Shown here in pieces: positions 16,663-24,122 of a DNA stretch of 64,000 nucleotides (within the stretch, counting starts at the first letter, position 1; each line of letters opens with the position of its first letter). The notes under the pieces were generated by a model. It was not told where the DNA came from, made no database searches, and saw only the letters and a program-made list of their open reading frames with translations. Source of the DNA: Myroides marinus (GTDB lineage Bacteria; Bacteroidota; Bacteroidia; Flavobacteriales; Flavobacteriaceae); contig NZ_FNYS01000017.1 in NCBI RefSeq assembly GCF_900109075.1, forward strand, positions 1-64,000. Direction: 5' to 3'. Both the position numbers and the translations under genes were made by a program.

Positions 16663-17352
16663 CTACTCAATAACTGTTTTTATTATGATTTCTTTTTCTT
16701 TTGTATATATAGGTCTTATTACCTTTAGAACGACATAGATACTTAATATACTTATAGTATATCCTATTGCTAAAAAGAAATTAGCCTTTAAATCATCTAA
16801 TGATAATTCAAATAATTTTCTTGCTTCTCTAAGCCCACCATAATAAATTGAGCTTATAATTAAAGCAAAAGTTACTGTTGATTGATATGTTCTATCTAAT
16901 AGTAATTTAACTTTAGTTCTTTTTTTACTTAAAAAATCTTTAAGGTAGATACAAGAGAAAAGTACAATTGGACTCATCATAAGAAGCATTGAAAAGATAG
17001 GATTAAAACTACCCAATAGATTAAGAGTTAATGTAATTAATAGTATAATCGCTATTGTAGTAATGATTAAAGGAAGAGTGAAAAATATCTTAACACCATC
17101 AAAGAACAGTGTTTTGTATTCTCTAAATTTTCTTCTTTCTTTATCCTCTTGTATTGATAAGAATTTAAACGAACCAAAGTTTTCATATTCTAGTTGAAGT
17201 AACTTCTCTAGGTTTTCATAACTGGTATTTTTTTCCTCAATAGAGCTTGCTAGGTGATCTGTCAACTCTTCTATTATTTCATAATACTTAATGTCCTTAG
17301 AGATGACAAATTCTCTTATTTCTTGTATTTGGTTAGTAGATAGTGTTTTCAT
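16663..17352 (-). CDS. PadR-linked membrane protein, paralog 4
   Basis: A 229-residue protein. Residues 1-80 repeat the shared domain (MKTLSTNQIQEIREFVIS, then EELTDHLASSIEE), and four or five hydrophobic helices follow. The first ten residues, MKTLSTNQIQ, are identical to paralogs 2 and 3, and the DNA of the first 35 bases is nearly the same, while the membrane part is unrelated at a glance. It starts 2 bases after the stop of the preceding gene, so translation is probably coupled. There are no catalytic motifs. The Asp/Glu-rich D-H-L-A-x-x-I-E core is the only conserved signature. Confidence 0.72.
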   Translation of the reverse strand: MKTLSTNQIQEIREFVISKDIKYYEIIEELTDHLASSIEEKNTSYENLEKLLQLEYENFGSFKFLSIQEDKERRKFREYKTLFFDGVKIFFTLPLIITTIAIILLITLTLNLLGSFNPIFSMLLMMSPIVLFSCIYLKDFLSKKRTKVKLLLDRTYQSTVTFALIISSIYYGGLREARKLFELSLDDLKANFFLAIGYTISILSIYVVLKVIRPIYTKEKEIIIKTVIE

Positions 17353-17354
17353 AC

Positions 17355-18002
17355 TTATAGAATTGTAGGTGTAGCTTTATTGTGTTGGTCATTTCGTTTT
17401 ATAGCGAAGTATATTGACCAATTTGCTAAGAATAAAGCGAGTACTAAGAATGTTAGATTTACATAGCTAATAGCAAACGTCTTTGCGTAATAGTAATATA
17501 GAACTACCATTCCATCTAGAACTAAGAAGCTAAAGCCTCCTAATATCTTTAAATGTTCTTTATAATAATCAGTTGTAAAACTTGAGTAAGTATTTCTTTT
17601 GCCTATTACATATCCAGCTATTATCATAGGTATAGCCATAATCATAAGTGCTATTTGTAATATAAACAGCTGATCATTTATAGTATAGTTAATGATGAAT
17701 GCAGTAAGTATAGAAAGAATAAAAAGAACGATTAGACTCTTTGTATCTTTCTTTGCTAACAGATTTACAACTAATTTAGGTGTTTTATTAATTGCCCAAA
17801 GCGAAGGTTTTAGTTGACTATGCCACTTAGAGAAGGTGATTTTAAAAGCTTCTTGAAAATAAGCTCCCTCATTCATTAGCTCTTCTATCTCACAGGCTAA
17901 ATGATCTAATACTTCATCACGAGTATCTTGATACTTGATGTTGTATTGAGAGATTAAGAACTCTTCTATATGTTGTATTTGGTTAGTAGATAGTGTTTTC
18001 AT
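17355..18002 (-). CDS. PadR-linked membrane protein, paralog 3
   Basis: A 215-residue protein. The N-terminal 45 residues are almost identical to paralog 2, both in protein (one His/Asn and one Leu/Ile difference) and in DNA (about 3 differences in 130 bases). After EELMNEG the two diverge. Residues 90-205 contain four hydrophobic helices. The pattern of an almost identical head and an unlike tail implies recent duplication or gene conversion limited to the 5' part. The start codon is 4 bases past the stop of paralog 2. Function is unknown. Confidence 0.72.
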   Translation of the reverse strand: MKTLSTNQIQHIEEFLISQYNIKYQDTRDEVLDHLACEIEELMNEGAYFQEAFKITFSKWHSQLKPSLWAINKTPKLVVNLLAKKDTKSLIVLFILSILTAFIINYTINDQLFILQIALMIMAIPMIIAGYVIGKRNTYSSFTTDYYKEHLKILGGFSFLVLDGMVVLYYYYAKTFAISYVNLTFLVLALFLANWSIYFAIKRNDQHNKATPTIL

Positions 18003-18006
18003 AGTA

Positions 18007-18612
18007 TTATAATTTAGAGAGAGGCCTAACTTTCTGTATCTCGATGATATAGTATATCTGGTAAAGGCACATTATCAGAATTAGAGGTAGTAACTTATAA
18101 GTAAAACCTCCTATAAACATGACATAATAAAACAAACTTATAGCTCCACAAGCCAATACTTCCTTCTTAAGTTGACTTATTCTATATCCTTTTACTTTGA
18201 AATACTTGATGCATATAAACCCTCCTAATAGAATACTAACTAAACAAATAGAGCTACCTAATATATTAGCTAGATTGTTATGTTCTATAAACTCTTTTAA
18301 TAGATAGGGAATACTTAAACCTATTAGCATACACAGTATGATGCTTATTATATCTCGTTTGATCCATTGTCTTCCTAAGAAGCTAGGTACATTCTTATAC
18401 CTAATCCAGGGATGAGGACTTAAGTCCTTATTCCATTTATTAAAGGTTATTTTAAAAGCATTATCATATTCTTTTCCCTCATTCATTAGCTCTTCTATCT
18501 CACAGGCTATATGATCTAATACTTCATCACGAGTATCTTGATACTTGATGTGGTACTGAGAGATTAAGAACTCTTCTATATGTTGTATTTGGTTAGTAGA
18601 TAGTGTTTTCAT
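18007..18612 (-). CDS. PadR-linked membrane protein, paralog 2
   Basis: A 201-residue protein with the shared head (MKTLSTNQIQHIEEFLIS, DEVLDHIACEIEELMNEG). A middle motif, NVPSFLGRQWIKRD, also occurs in paralog 1 (NVPSFISNTWYNRD). Four hydrophobic helices follow. It thus links to paralog 3 through the head and to paralog 1 through the middle, so the array is mosaic. The start is 10 bases after the stop of paralog 1. No known enzyme motif is present. Confidence 0.72.
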   Translation of the reverse strand: MKTLSTNQIQHIEEFLISQYHIKYQDTRDEVLDHIACEIEELMNEGKEYDNAFKITFNKWNKDLSPHPWIRYKNVPSFLGRQWIKRDIISIILCMLIGLSIPYLLKEFIEHNNLANILGSSICLVSILLGGFICIKYFKVKGYRISQLKKEVLACGAISLFYYVMFIGGFTYKLLPLILIMCLYQIYYIIEIQKVRPLSKL

Positions 18613-18622
18613 AGCATTGTTT

Positions 18623-19249
18623 TTAGGCTATTTGTTTAACTCTCTGTTTTCTATTTTCACTAAAGAGTAGGGTAATATTGACAAAATGATATAAAGCAAT
18701 TAGTGAGAAAATACTAAATGTTTCTTTAGTACTATTATAGATGATCATACCTAATACACAGGACAATATGATTAGAATAATACCTGATATTTGGGCTTTA
18801 ACTTTAATGAATGAGTCTCTATAGGTTTGTCTCTTACGTTTTGTTACTATTAAAATAGAGGAAAATAATACACCGATAAGACTCAAAATAAATAGTGTTA
18901 TTGTTAAGGTGAAATTATTGAGTTTAAAAAAACTAAAGTTTAAAACAGGTAATAGTACAGTTATAGCACCAGCAATTCTCCATCTGTTATCATCTCTATT
19001 ATACCACGTATTAGAAATAAATGAAGGCACATTTCTATATTTTAGGTCTTTTCGTGGACTCAATAGAGGATGCCATTTATCAAAGGTTTGGATAAATGCT
19101 AGTTCAAAGCTTTTTCCAGTATGATATAAGTGCTCTATTTCACAAAAGATGTGATCTGTTATCTCCTCTTTAAGGCTATGATATCTAATATCAAATCTTG
19201 ATATTTCAGCATTAATTAATTGTTGTTGTTCTATAGTAAGTGTTTTCAA
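18623..19249 (-). CDS. PadR-linked membrane protein, paralog 1
   Basis: A 208-residue protein, the first membrane gene behind the PadR regulator (26 bases apart). Its head is the most divergent (MKTLTIEQQQLINAEISR, then EEITDHIFCEIEHLYHTG) but keeps the same D-H-x-x-C-E-I-E core, and four hydrophobic helices follow from about residue 95. Transcription from the PadR promoter would yield a six-gene message ending at 15942. In other bacteria PadR operons often encode a small helical adaptor fused to membrane helices, and this family may be the Bacteroidota counterpart (inference). Confidence 0.72.
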   Translation of the reverse strand: MKTLTIEQQQLINAEISRFDIRYHSLKEEITDHIFCEIEHLYHTGKSFELAFIQTFDKWHPLLSPRKDLKYRNVPSFISNTWYNRDDNRWRIAGAITVLLPVLNFSFFKLNNFTLTITLFILSLIGVLFSSILIVTKRKRQTYRDSFIKVKAQISGIILIILSCVLGMIIYNSTKETFSIFSLIALYHFVNITLLFSENRKQRVKQIA

Positions 19250-19275
19250 AATATTTTTCTTTTGGAAGTAGTCAG

Positions 19276-19611
19276 TTAAGTCAATTTTAGATTGACGATG
19301 TTCTGCATATTTCGGATAAAGCTTTCTAGCTCCTCCATCTTAGAGTTAGTCTCTTTAACACCAGATTCTGTGAGTTTATAATATTTTCTCACACGTCCAT
19401 CTACGCGTTCTAGTTCTACATCTAAGAATCCGTCAGCCTCTAGTTTGTGTAGGGCAGGGTATAGTGCACCTTCAGTTAGACTCATTTCTCCTTCTGTCGC
19501 TTCCTTTACCTTTTGTGTGATCTCATATCCATACATTCTACCATTCTGATCTAGTAGTTTCATGATGATAGCACTAAGGCTCCCTTTATATAATTGTTGT
19601 TGCTTTTTCAT
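19276..19611 (-). CDS. PadR-family transcriptional regulator
   Basis: A 111-residue winged-helix regulator. The sequence MKKQQQLYKGSLSAIIMKLL, followed by GRMYGYEITQKVKE and LTEGALYPALHKLEADGFL, is the PadR-s1 signature. The ATG at 19611 is chosen over the longer frame (to 19662), which starts upstream of the family N-terminus. PadR proteins are dimeric repressors that usually control the membrane protein genes next to them. Here five paralogs follow on the same strand, so the operon is likely autoregulated, although I found no clear operator palindrome in the 190-base upstream region. Confidence 0.92.
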   Translation of the reverse strand: MKKQQQLYKGSLSAIIMKLLDQNGRMYGYEITQKVKEATEGEMSLTEGALYPALHKLEADGFLDVELERVDGRVRKYYKLTESGVKETNSKMEELESFIRNMQNIVNLKLT

Positions 19612-19802
19612 ACTTAAGATTCTTATGTATAGCAAATGTATAAAAATATTTAATACCTCCAAATCTTAGGTATATACTTTTCGGATACTTTTTTATGTAT
19701 TGTTTTAATTGTATTATAAATAATGTATTTAATTGTTAAATTTATAGTATATAAATTGTTAGGTTATTTTGTGTGAACTTAAGTTATGTTAAATAAAAAG
19801 CT

Positions 19803-20234
19803 ATGGAAGAGAATAAAAACATCATTGTAGGACCTAGAGATCCTAAGAAAAGTGAGTACTATCAAGACCTGTACACAATAATGAAGAAAAGAGGAATGTT
19901 AGCCATAAAGTATTTGCTAATGGTAAGGTGTCCATTGACAGATGAAAGGTTAAAGCATAAGGAGATTCACTTTCGAAGAGAGTTTATTAATCAGGTTTCT
20001 GAGCACTTACATCAATTAGACTTTGAGACAGTAGCTAAGATCCCAACAGAGAAAGATGACTGTGCTTTTAGGTTATCAGTTCGTTATACTCCATCAGGTA
20101 GAGTATTTGGATTCCAAATTATTGAAGCAAGAGTAGGTTGGGGAGGAGGATATTTTTCTATGACTCCTGCTATTATTCTATTAGAAGAAGAAGGAAAGCG
20201 AGCTTTAGAGCTACTTAAACCCATCTTAAAATAA
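19803..20234 (+). CDS. Unrecognised small cytoplasmic protein
   Basis: A 143-residue protein without signal peptide or membrane segment. Visible blocks are KKRGMLAIKYLLMVRCPLTDERL, LHQLDFETVAKIPTEKDD and EARVGWGGGYFSMTPAIILL. The glycine-rich VGWGGGYF turn is the most distinctive feature. I do not recognise the family. Codon use and length look like a real gene, and a strong terminator lies 5 bases after the stop. It is divergent from the PadR operon across about 190 bases. Confidence 0.75.
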   Translation: MEENKNIIVGPRDPKKSEYYQDLYTIMKKRGMLAIKYLLMVRCPLTDERLKHKEIHFRREFINQVSEHLHQLDFETVAKIPTEKDDCAFRLSVRYTPSGRVFGFQIIEARVGWGGGYFSMTPAIILLEEEGKRALELLKPILK

Positions 20235-20238
20235 CGTG

Positions 20239-20273
20239 TAAAAAAGGTTAGTTAACAGCTAACCTTTTTTTTC
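20239..20273 (+). terminator. Terminator, usable on both strands
   Basis: AAAAAAGGTTAG pairs with CTAACCTTTTTT around a short TTAACAG-type loop (20240-20271). The A run upstream and T run downstream make it symmetrical. Confidence 0.85.
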
Positions 20274-20340
20274 TTCAGTAACATGGGTTACTATATATCT
20301 GATTACAGTAGGCTACTTTTGTCTTTTAAAATTAGTAGAT

Positions 20341-20658
20341 ATGTTAGGCTTTATAAATAAGATATTCGGATTAGATAAGAATGGAGAGCTTAGTTCATAT
20401 ATAAGTGAAGGAGCATTCTTAGTAGATGTACGTACATTAGCAGAGTTTAGAGGAGGTTCAGTAGCAGGAGCGATGAATATACCGCTCGATCGATTAGAAT
20501 CACAATTGCACAAATTACCAAAAGACAGTAAGATAGTTGTGTTTTGTAGAAGTGGTATGCGTAGTGCACAGGCTAAGCGCCTATTGGATAATAAAGGGTA
20601 TACCCAAGTAATAAATGGAGGTACTTGGTCTAAAGTGTCTAATGTAAAAGGAAGATAA
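20341..20658 (+). CDS. Rhodanese-like domain protein
   Basis: A 105-residue single-domain rhodanese. LVDVRTLAEFRGGSVAGAMNIPL carries the typical D-V-R and G-x-I/A-P-A/L turns. The active-site loop is CRSGMRS with the persulfide-forming Cys69. Such proteins transfer sulfane sulfur or act in redox sulfur trafficking. No signal peptide is present, so it is cytoplasmic. It lies 2 bases before the following methyltransferase gene and is certainly co-transcribed with it. Confidence 0.92.
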   Translation: MLGFINKIFGLDKNGELSSYISEGAFLVDVRTLAEFRGGSVAGAMNIPLDRLESQLHKLPKDSKIVVFCRSGMRSAQAKRLLDNKGYTQVINGGTWSKVSNVKGR

Positions 20659-20660
20659 AG

Positions 20661-21275
20661 ATGAGCGAGTTTTGGGATAAACGCTATAGCGAGTCAACGT
20701 ATGCTTATGGAGTAGAACCTAACGCATTCTTTAAAGAAGCGTTAGCGACAATAGAAGTAAAGGGTACAGTGCTACTAGCAGCTGAGGGAGAAGGGCGTAA
20801 TGCTGTATATGCTGCCAAACAAGGATGGAAAGTAAAAGCCTTTGACCAAAGTGAAGAGGCAAAGAATAAAGCTTTATCACTGGCTACACAGCAAGAGGTA
20901 GTACTAGATTATATTGTCAGTGATATAGAGTTACTATCTTATGAGAGAGAGTCTATGGATGCCTTAGTATTGATATATGCTCATTTTCCAAAAGAGGTCA
21001 GACGAGCCTATCATCAAAAACTGAGTCAATATCTCAAAGTTGGAGGATGGTTGATTATGGAAGCTTTCGAAAAAAAGCATCTTGAAAAACAAAGAGTAAA
21101 TACCAAAGTAGGCGGACCTAATCAGATAGATATGTTATATAGTCTAGAAGAGTTAAGAGAAGATTTCTTAGGCTTTGATTTTCTCTTATTAGAAGAGACA
21201 GATACATTATTAAACGAAGGGATCTATCATCAGGGGGAGGCTAGAGTAGTACGTTTAATCGCTAAGAAGAAGTAG
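20661..21275 (+). CDS. Class I SAM methyltransferase (TehB/UbiE-like)
   Basis: A 204-residue methyltransferase. The opening MSEFWDKRYSESTYAYGVEP is typical of the group often annotated as tellurite-resistance/thiol methyltransferase-like. The SAM site is VLLAAEGEGRNAVYAA (around residues 37-52), followed by the acidic KAFDQSEEA. LVLIYAHFPKEVRRAYHQKL is the motif IV/V region. Its coupling to a rhodanese gene suggests a role in handling reactive sulfur or metalloid compounds, but this is only contextual. A terminator lies 57 bases downstream. Confidence 0.87.
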   Translation: MSEFWDKRYSESTYAYGVEPNAFFKEALATIEVKGTVLLAAEGEGRNAVYAAKQGWKVKAFDQSEEAKNKALSLATQQEVVLDYIVSDIELLSYERESMDALVLIYAHFPKEVRRAYHQKLSQYLKVGGWLIMEAFEKKHLEKQRVNTKVGGPNQIDMLYSLEELREDFLGFDFLLLEETDTLLNEGIYHQGEARVVRLIAKKK

Positions 21276-21331
21276 GAATACGTAAACTAAAGAATAAGGA
21301 AACCATTGCTTTTATGAAGGTTTTCGTAGAG

Positions 21332-21362
21332 AGAGAAGATTGTATAATCTTCTCTTTTTTTA
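21332..21362 (+). terminator. Rho-independent terminator after the methyltransferase gene
   Basis: A perfect 10-bp stem, AGAGAAGATT / AATCTTCTCT, with a GTAT loop is followed by TTTTTTT. Confidence 0.9.
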
Positions 21363-21865
21363 TGCGCAAATGTTTGTAGGTATTGCGTGATGCTCAAATG
21401 GTATTTCCGTGTTTATATAGAGGACAATAGAAGAAGAATACAAGGACAACTCATGGGCAAAAGCTTTCTTTCCTCAACTAAACTCTAGGTATTGTCCATG
21501 AATTGTCCAAGGAAGTGGCATGAAAGCCCTATTTTACTGGCTTTAAGTGTGTACGTATTTTATGGATAAATAGTTATTTTGTACTTAATATGTTTGTTAT
21601 CAGTTGTTTAATTTTTTGAATAAAATAAAAAAGTAATAGTGTTTTTTTTATTTTTGGACTATAAAGGAGTGAAATAAGGGCAATATTTAAAAAAGTGGAG
21701 TATAAAACTTAATTTTAGGCTTGTTTTAAACAGGTATTAGAGGTAAAAAATAAAAAAATGTAGTCAATTTTTTATTTAGAGAAGAGCAACAAATTGTTGT
21801 TAAAAAACCTTTTAAGTTGATTAAAATAACCACCTTTGTATATGTTCAAAATGAATTGAAAAAGG
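21363..21865. other. AT-rich intergenic region, no gene seen
   Basis: About 500 bases without a credible ORF. The region contains the second copy of the 115-bp repeat (21422-21536), long A and T tracts, and just before the lipoprotein gene a CCTTTGTA preceded by TTGATT, which may be its promoter (about 21818-21842). Confidence 0.5.
21422..21536 (+). repeat. Intergenic repeat copy 2 (pairs with 2018-2132)
   Basis: Gap-free match over 115 bp to the reverse complement of 2018-2132, with 77 identities by hand count. The shared blocks are GGACAATA, CTAAA, GTATTGTCCA-n-GAA-n-TGTCCA, ATGAA and TATTTTA. As in copy 1, the ends GGACAATA and TATTGTCC can pair. It lies upstream of a lipoprotein gene, in the opposite orientation relative to the gene compared with copy 1. 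Confidence 0.6.
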
Positions 21866-22450
21866 ATGAGAAAAGTAAGTATTGCTATTGTAGCATTATT
21901 AGCGGTAGCTTTTGTTTCTTGTAAAGAAAAAAAGAAAATACAAGAAATAGAACCAGTAGAAGAAGTAATAGAGTTCTATGAACCTAAGACAGAAACTATA
22001 GCTTCAGAAGTAGTCTTAGGAGTAAGTAATTATATTAAAAACTCTTTTTTGACAGAGGCTGATTTAAAGGTAATTCCTTCTTTAGATCGACAGTTTAAGC
22101 TATATGCTACTGATCTAAATGGAGATGGGAAGAATGAAATATTCGTAAGTTTAGTTGGATCTTATTTCTGTGGATCTGGTGGTTGTACAATGTTATTATT
22201 GGACTCTAACTATAAGTTAATTACTAAGTTTACAGTGATGCAAGGATCTATTTTTGTAGAACCTAAAACAGAGAATGACTGGAAAGTATTGATGGTTAAG
22301 TCTGAAGGAGAGTGGAAATCTCTAGTATATGCCGATGGTACCTACCCATCTAACCCTTCTGTTGTAGAAAAGTCTAAACAAGATAGTCCAAGTGGTCACG
22401 CTGTGGTTATCTTTGATGAAGCACAGAAGTTAGATATCTACGAATTTTAA
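21866..22450 (+). CDS. Lipoprotein with EF-hand-like DxNGDG loop
   Basis: A 194-residue lipoprotein with a hydrophobic signal and the lipobox FVSC (Cys19). The mature domain holds DLNGDGKNEIFVSLVGSYFC (around residues 88-107), whose DxNxDGxxE pattern resembles a calcium-binding dockerin/EF-hand or FG-GAP loop. The stretch SYFCGSGGCTMLLL then carries two cysteines that could form a disulfide. Proteins with this G-S-G-G-C motif are common but uncharacterised in Bacteroidota. The gene is monocistronic, with a terminator 46 bases after the stop and a possible promoter ending about 25 bases before the start. Confidence 0.85.
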   Translation: MRKVSIAIVALLAVAFVSCKEKKKIQEIEPVEEVIEFYEPKTETIASEVVLGVSNYIKNSFLTEADLKVIPSLDRQFKLYATDLNGDGKNEIFVSLVGSYFCGSGGCTMLLLDSNYKLITKFTVMQGSIFVEPKTENDWKVLMVKSEGEWKSLVYADGTYPSNPSVVEKSKQDSPSGHAVVIFDEAQKLDIYEF

Positions 22451-22495
22451 ACGAAAATTGATAAAGCTTAAAAGTAAGTTTTTATTATACATTAT

Positions 22496-22537
22496 AAGAC
22501 CGCAAGTAGTTCTATGCTATTTGCGGTCTGTTTTTTT
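22496..22537 (+). terminator. Terminator between lipoprotein and fic genes
   Basis: AGACCGCAA and TTGCGGTCT form a 9-bp stem, extended by GTAG/CTAT, followed by TTTTTTT. It lies between convergent genes and overlaps the 3' end of the fic gene by one or two bases. Confidence 0.85.
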
Positions 22538-23432
22538 ATTGTACAAAAGGTATTTCAAAATAGTTAAGTAATGCCTTATAATTGTCTTGTGCAGAAAGGC
22601 AGGTATCTAATAAGTACTCCTTTATAGTAGGCCATTCCTGTAAACCACGATAATAAAACATCTTTATATCGTCCTCAATGATAAAGGGCACAATATTGTT
22701 AGCTAAACATTCTTTGAATATGATAAGTCTTCCTACACGTCCATTACCATCTTGAAATGGATGTATAATTTCAAAGTTATAATGAAAGTTAATAATATCT
22801 TCAAAGGTCTTAGCCTCTATATTGTTGTATTGTAAGAGTAATTCTTTCATTTTTTCAGGTACTTTTTTAGGAGGGCATGTATCATTTCCCCCTACTTCAT
22901 TAGGGAGTTTTTTGTATTCTCCTACATTAAACCAATCTTTTCGACTATCTGATGTTCCTGATTTTAGCATATAGTGAAGCTCTTTGATAAGAGATTCTGT
23001 AAGTTTAGATTTAGCTTTATCAATGATGTAATCTACACAACCAAAGTGGTTAGTAGTTTCTATAATATCGTCAATATTGACACTATCTTTTGTAGCTCCT
23101 ATAGTATTTGTCTCAAAGATATATCGCGTTTGATCATGTGTTAGCTTGCTTCCTTCAATTCTATTAGAGTTATAAGTAAGGTCTATCTGTGTGCGGTGAT
23201 AAATCCCTCCTTTTAACTTCATCTCTTTTTGCTCTTTGAGAATGCTCAAAAGAGGATTGTTAGTTGTAGAAGTGCTTTTATTCTTTAGAGGTATAGTAGC
23301 ATCGGCAGGTATATTCCATGTCTTACCAGTTAAAAAAGCACCATTAATTCTCTCTGTAGCACAGTAGTTACGTACTGTTCTTTCAGATATATTCCATTTA
23401 ATCGCGAATTCTTTTACTGATATATAGTTCAT
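22536..23432 (-). CDS. Fic-domain protein with N-terminal HTH and inhibitory motif
   Basis: A 298-residue protein from the ATG at 23432. The longer frame to 23465 starts with TTG and would cross an operator palindrome. Residues 1-50 form a MerR/excisionase-like helix-turn-helix (SVKEFAIKWNISERTVRNYC). Residues 89-94, SNRIEG, match the class II inhibitory motif (S/T)xxxE(G/N), whose glutamate blocks ATP gamma-phosphate binding. The catalytic Fic motif HPFQDGNGRVGR starts at His224. Active Fic enzymes AMPylate proteins. The HTH and the palindromes in its promoter suggest it regulates itself and perhaps the divergent DUF4132 cluster (inference). Confidence 0.9.
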   Translation of the reverse strand: MNYISVKEFAIKWNISERTVRNYCATERINGAFLTGKTWNIPADATIPLKNKSTSTTNNPLLSILKEQKEMKLKGGIYHRTQIDLTYNSNRIEGSKLTHDQTRYIFETNTIGATKDSVNIDDIIETTNHFGCVDYIIDKAKSKLTESLIKELHYMLKSGTSDSRKDWFNVGEYKKLPNEVGGNDTCPPKKVPEKMKELLLQYNNIEAKTFEDIINFHYNFEIIHPFQDGNGRVGRLIIFKECLANNIVPFIIEDDIKMFYYRGLQEWPTIKEYLLDTCLSAQDNYKALLNYFEIPFVQ

Positions 23433-23449
23433 AGTAGATATTTTAATAC

Positions 23450-23465
23450 TTGCCGTTATCGGCAA
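23450..23465. promoter_or_regulatory. Palindromic operator 1, fic/DUF4132 divergent region
   Basis: TTGCCGTTATCGGCAA is a 16-bp near-perfect palindrome whose right edge is 18-33 bases upstream of the chosen fic start. It is the first of three related sites spaced 50 bp apart. Confidence 0.75.
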
Positions 23466-23499
23466 AAATAGTATAAAAAAGAATATGTATTGTTTGTTT

Positions 23500-23515
23500 T
23501 TGCCGATATCGGCAA
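23500..23515. promoter_or_regulatory. Palindromic operator 2, fic/DUF4132 divergent region
   Basis: TTGCCGATATCGGCAA is a perfect 16-bp palindrome, extended by TTT on the left and AAA on the right. It is the best of the three copies and begins exactly 50 bases after site 1. Confidence 0.8.
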
Positions 23516-23549
23516 AAAGTTAGGTAATAAATATTTTCTAGATTGTTTT

Positions 23550-23565
23550 TTGCCGATAAGGGCAA
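23550..23565. promoter_or_regulatory. Palindromic operator 3, fic/DUF4132 divergent region
   Basis: TTGCCGATAAGGGCAA is the same palindrome with two changed bases in the right half. It begins exactly 50 bases after site 2 and 108 bases upstream of the next gene on the plus strand. Confidence 0.72.
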
Positions 23566-23672
23566 TAGTGTTTTCTTTGATAAGAACTATTTTGCGATAG
23601 AATATAGCTGATTAGAGCTATATCTATTCTTGTTAAAAACCTTATCTTTCCTCTTTGAAAAAGAAAGAGCTT

Positions 23673-24110
23673 ATGTCTGTAAAGCAAGTAAATATACAGG
23701 TCAAACAATTGAGTAAAATAAGTACTGAGGTTGAATCAGTAAGCTTGCCAATTGTAATTGATAGTGAACTATTGACTGTCGCTGAGTTTCTAAAAGCTGT
23801 AGTGTTACAACAAGTGGAACAATACTTACAGAGGTTTAAGGAACAGAGTAGAGAGGATAAATTAACACAGATAGAGGAAGCGTTAGGAACTATCCTTTTT
23901 ACAGGAAAGTTGCGTTTTAGTTCTCCTGTGAAGTATAAAGATATTGATGTAGCCCAAGAACAACAACGCGTGTTACAAGCTTTTGAAGACCAATTGTTTC
24001 TATTTTTTTACGGAGAGCAGGAGTTTATTGCATTGAGTCAAGAGATAGTGCTTAATGATAATGACTCCTTTGTGTTTATTCCACTTAACTTTCTTAAATC
24101 TACTTTTTAA
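23673..24110 (+). CDS. Small protein leading the DUF4132 cluster, unrecognised
   Basis: A 145-residue soluble protein from the ATG at 23673; the open frame begins with TTG at 23655. It has an acidic, mixed alpha/beta composition with no signal peptide. It contains SLPIVIDSELLTVAEFLKAV, a helix, then ILFTGKLRFSSPVKYKDID and FFYGEQEFIALSQEI. I do not recognise the family. It is 12 bases upstream of the DUF4132 giant and downstream of the operator sites, so it is the first gene of that operon. Its size and position would suit an adaptor or regulator of the large protein. Confidence 0.72.
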   Translation: MSVKQVNIQVKQLSKISTEVESVSLPIVIDSELLTVAEFLKAVVLQQVEQYLQRFKEQSREDKLTQIEEALGTILFTGKLRFSSPVKYKDIDVAQEQQRVLQAFEDQLFLFFYGEQEFIALSQEIVLNDNDSFVFIPLNFLKSTF

Positions 24111-24122
24111 AAATCCCCTTTG

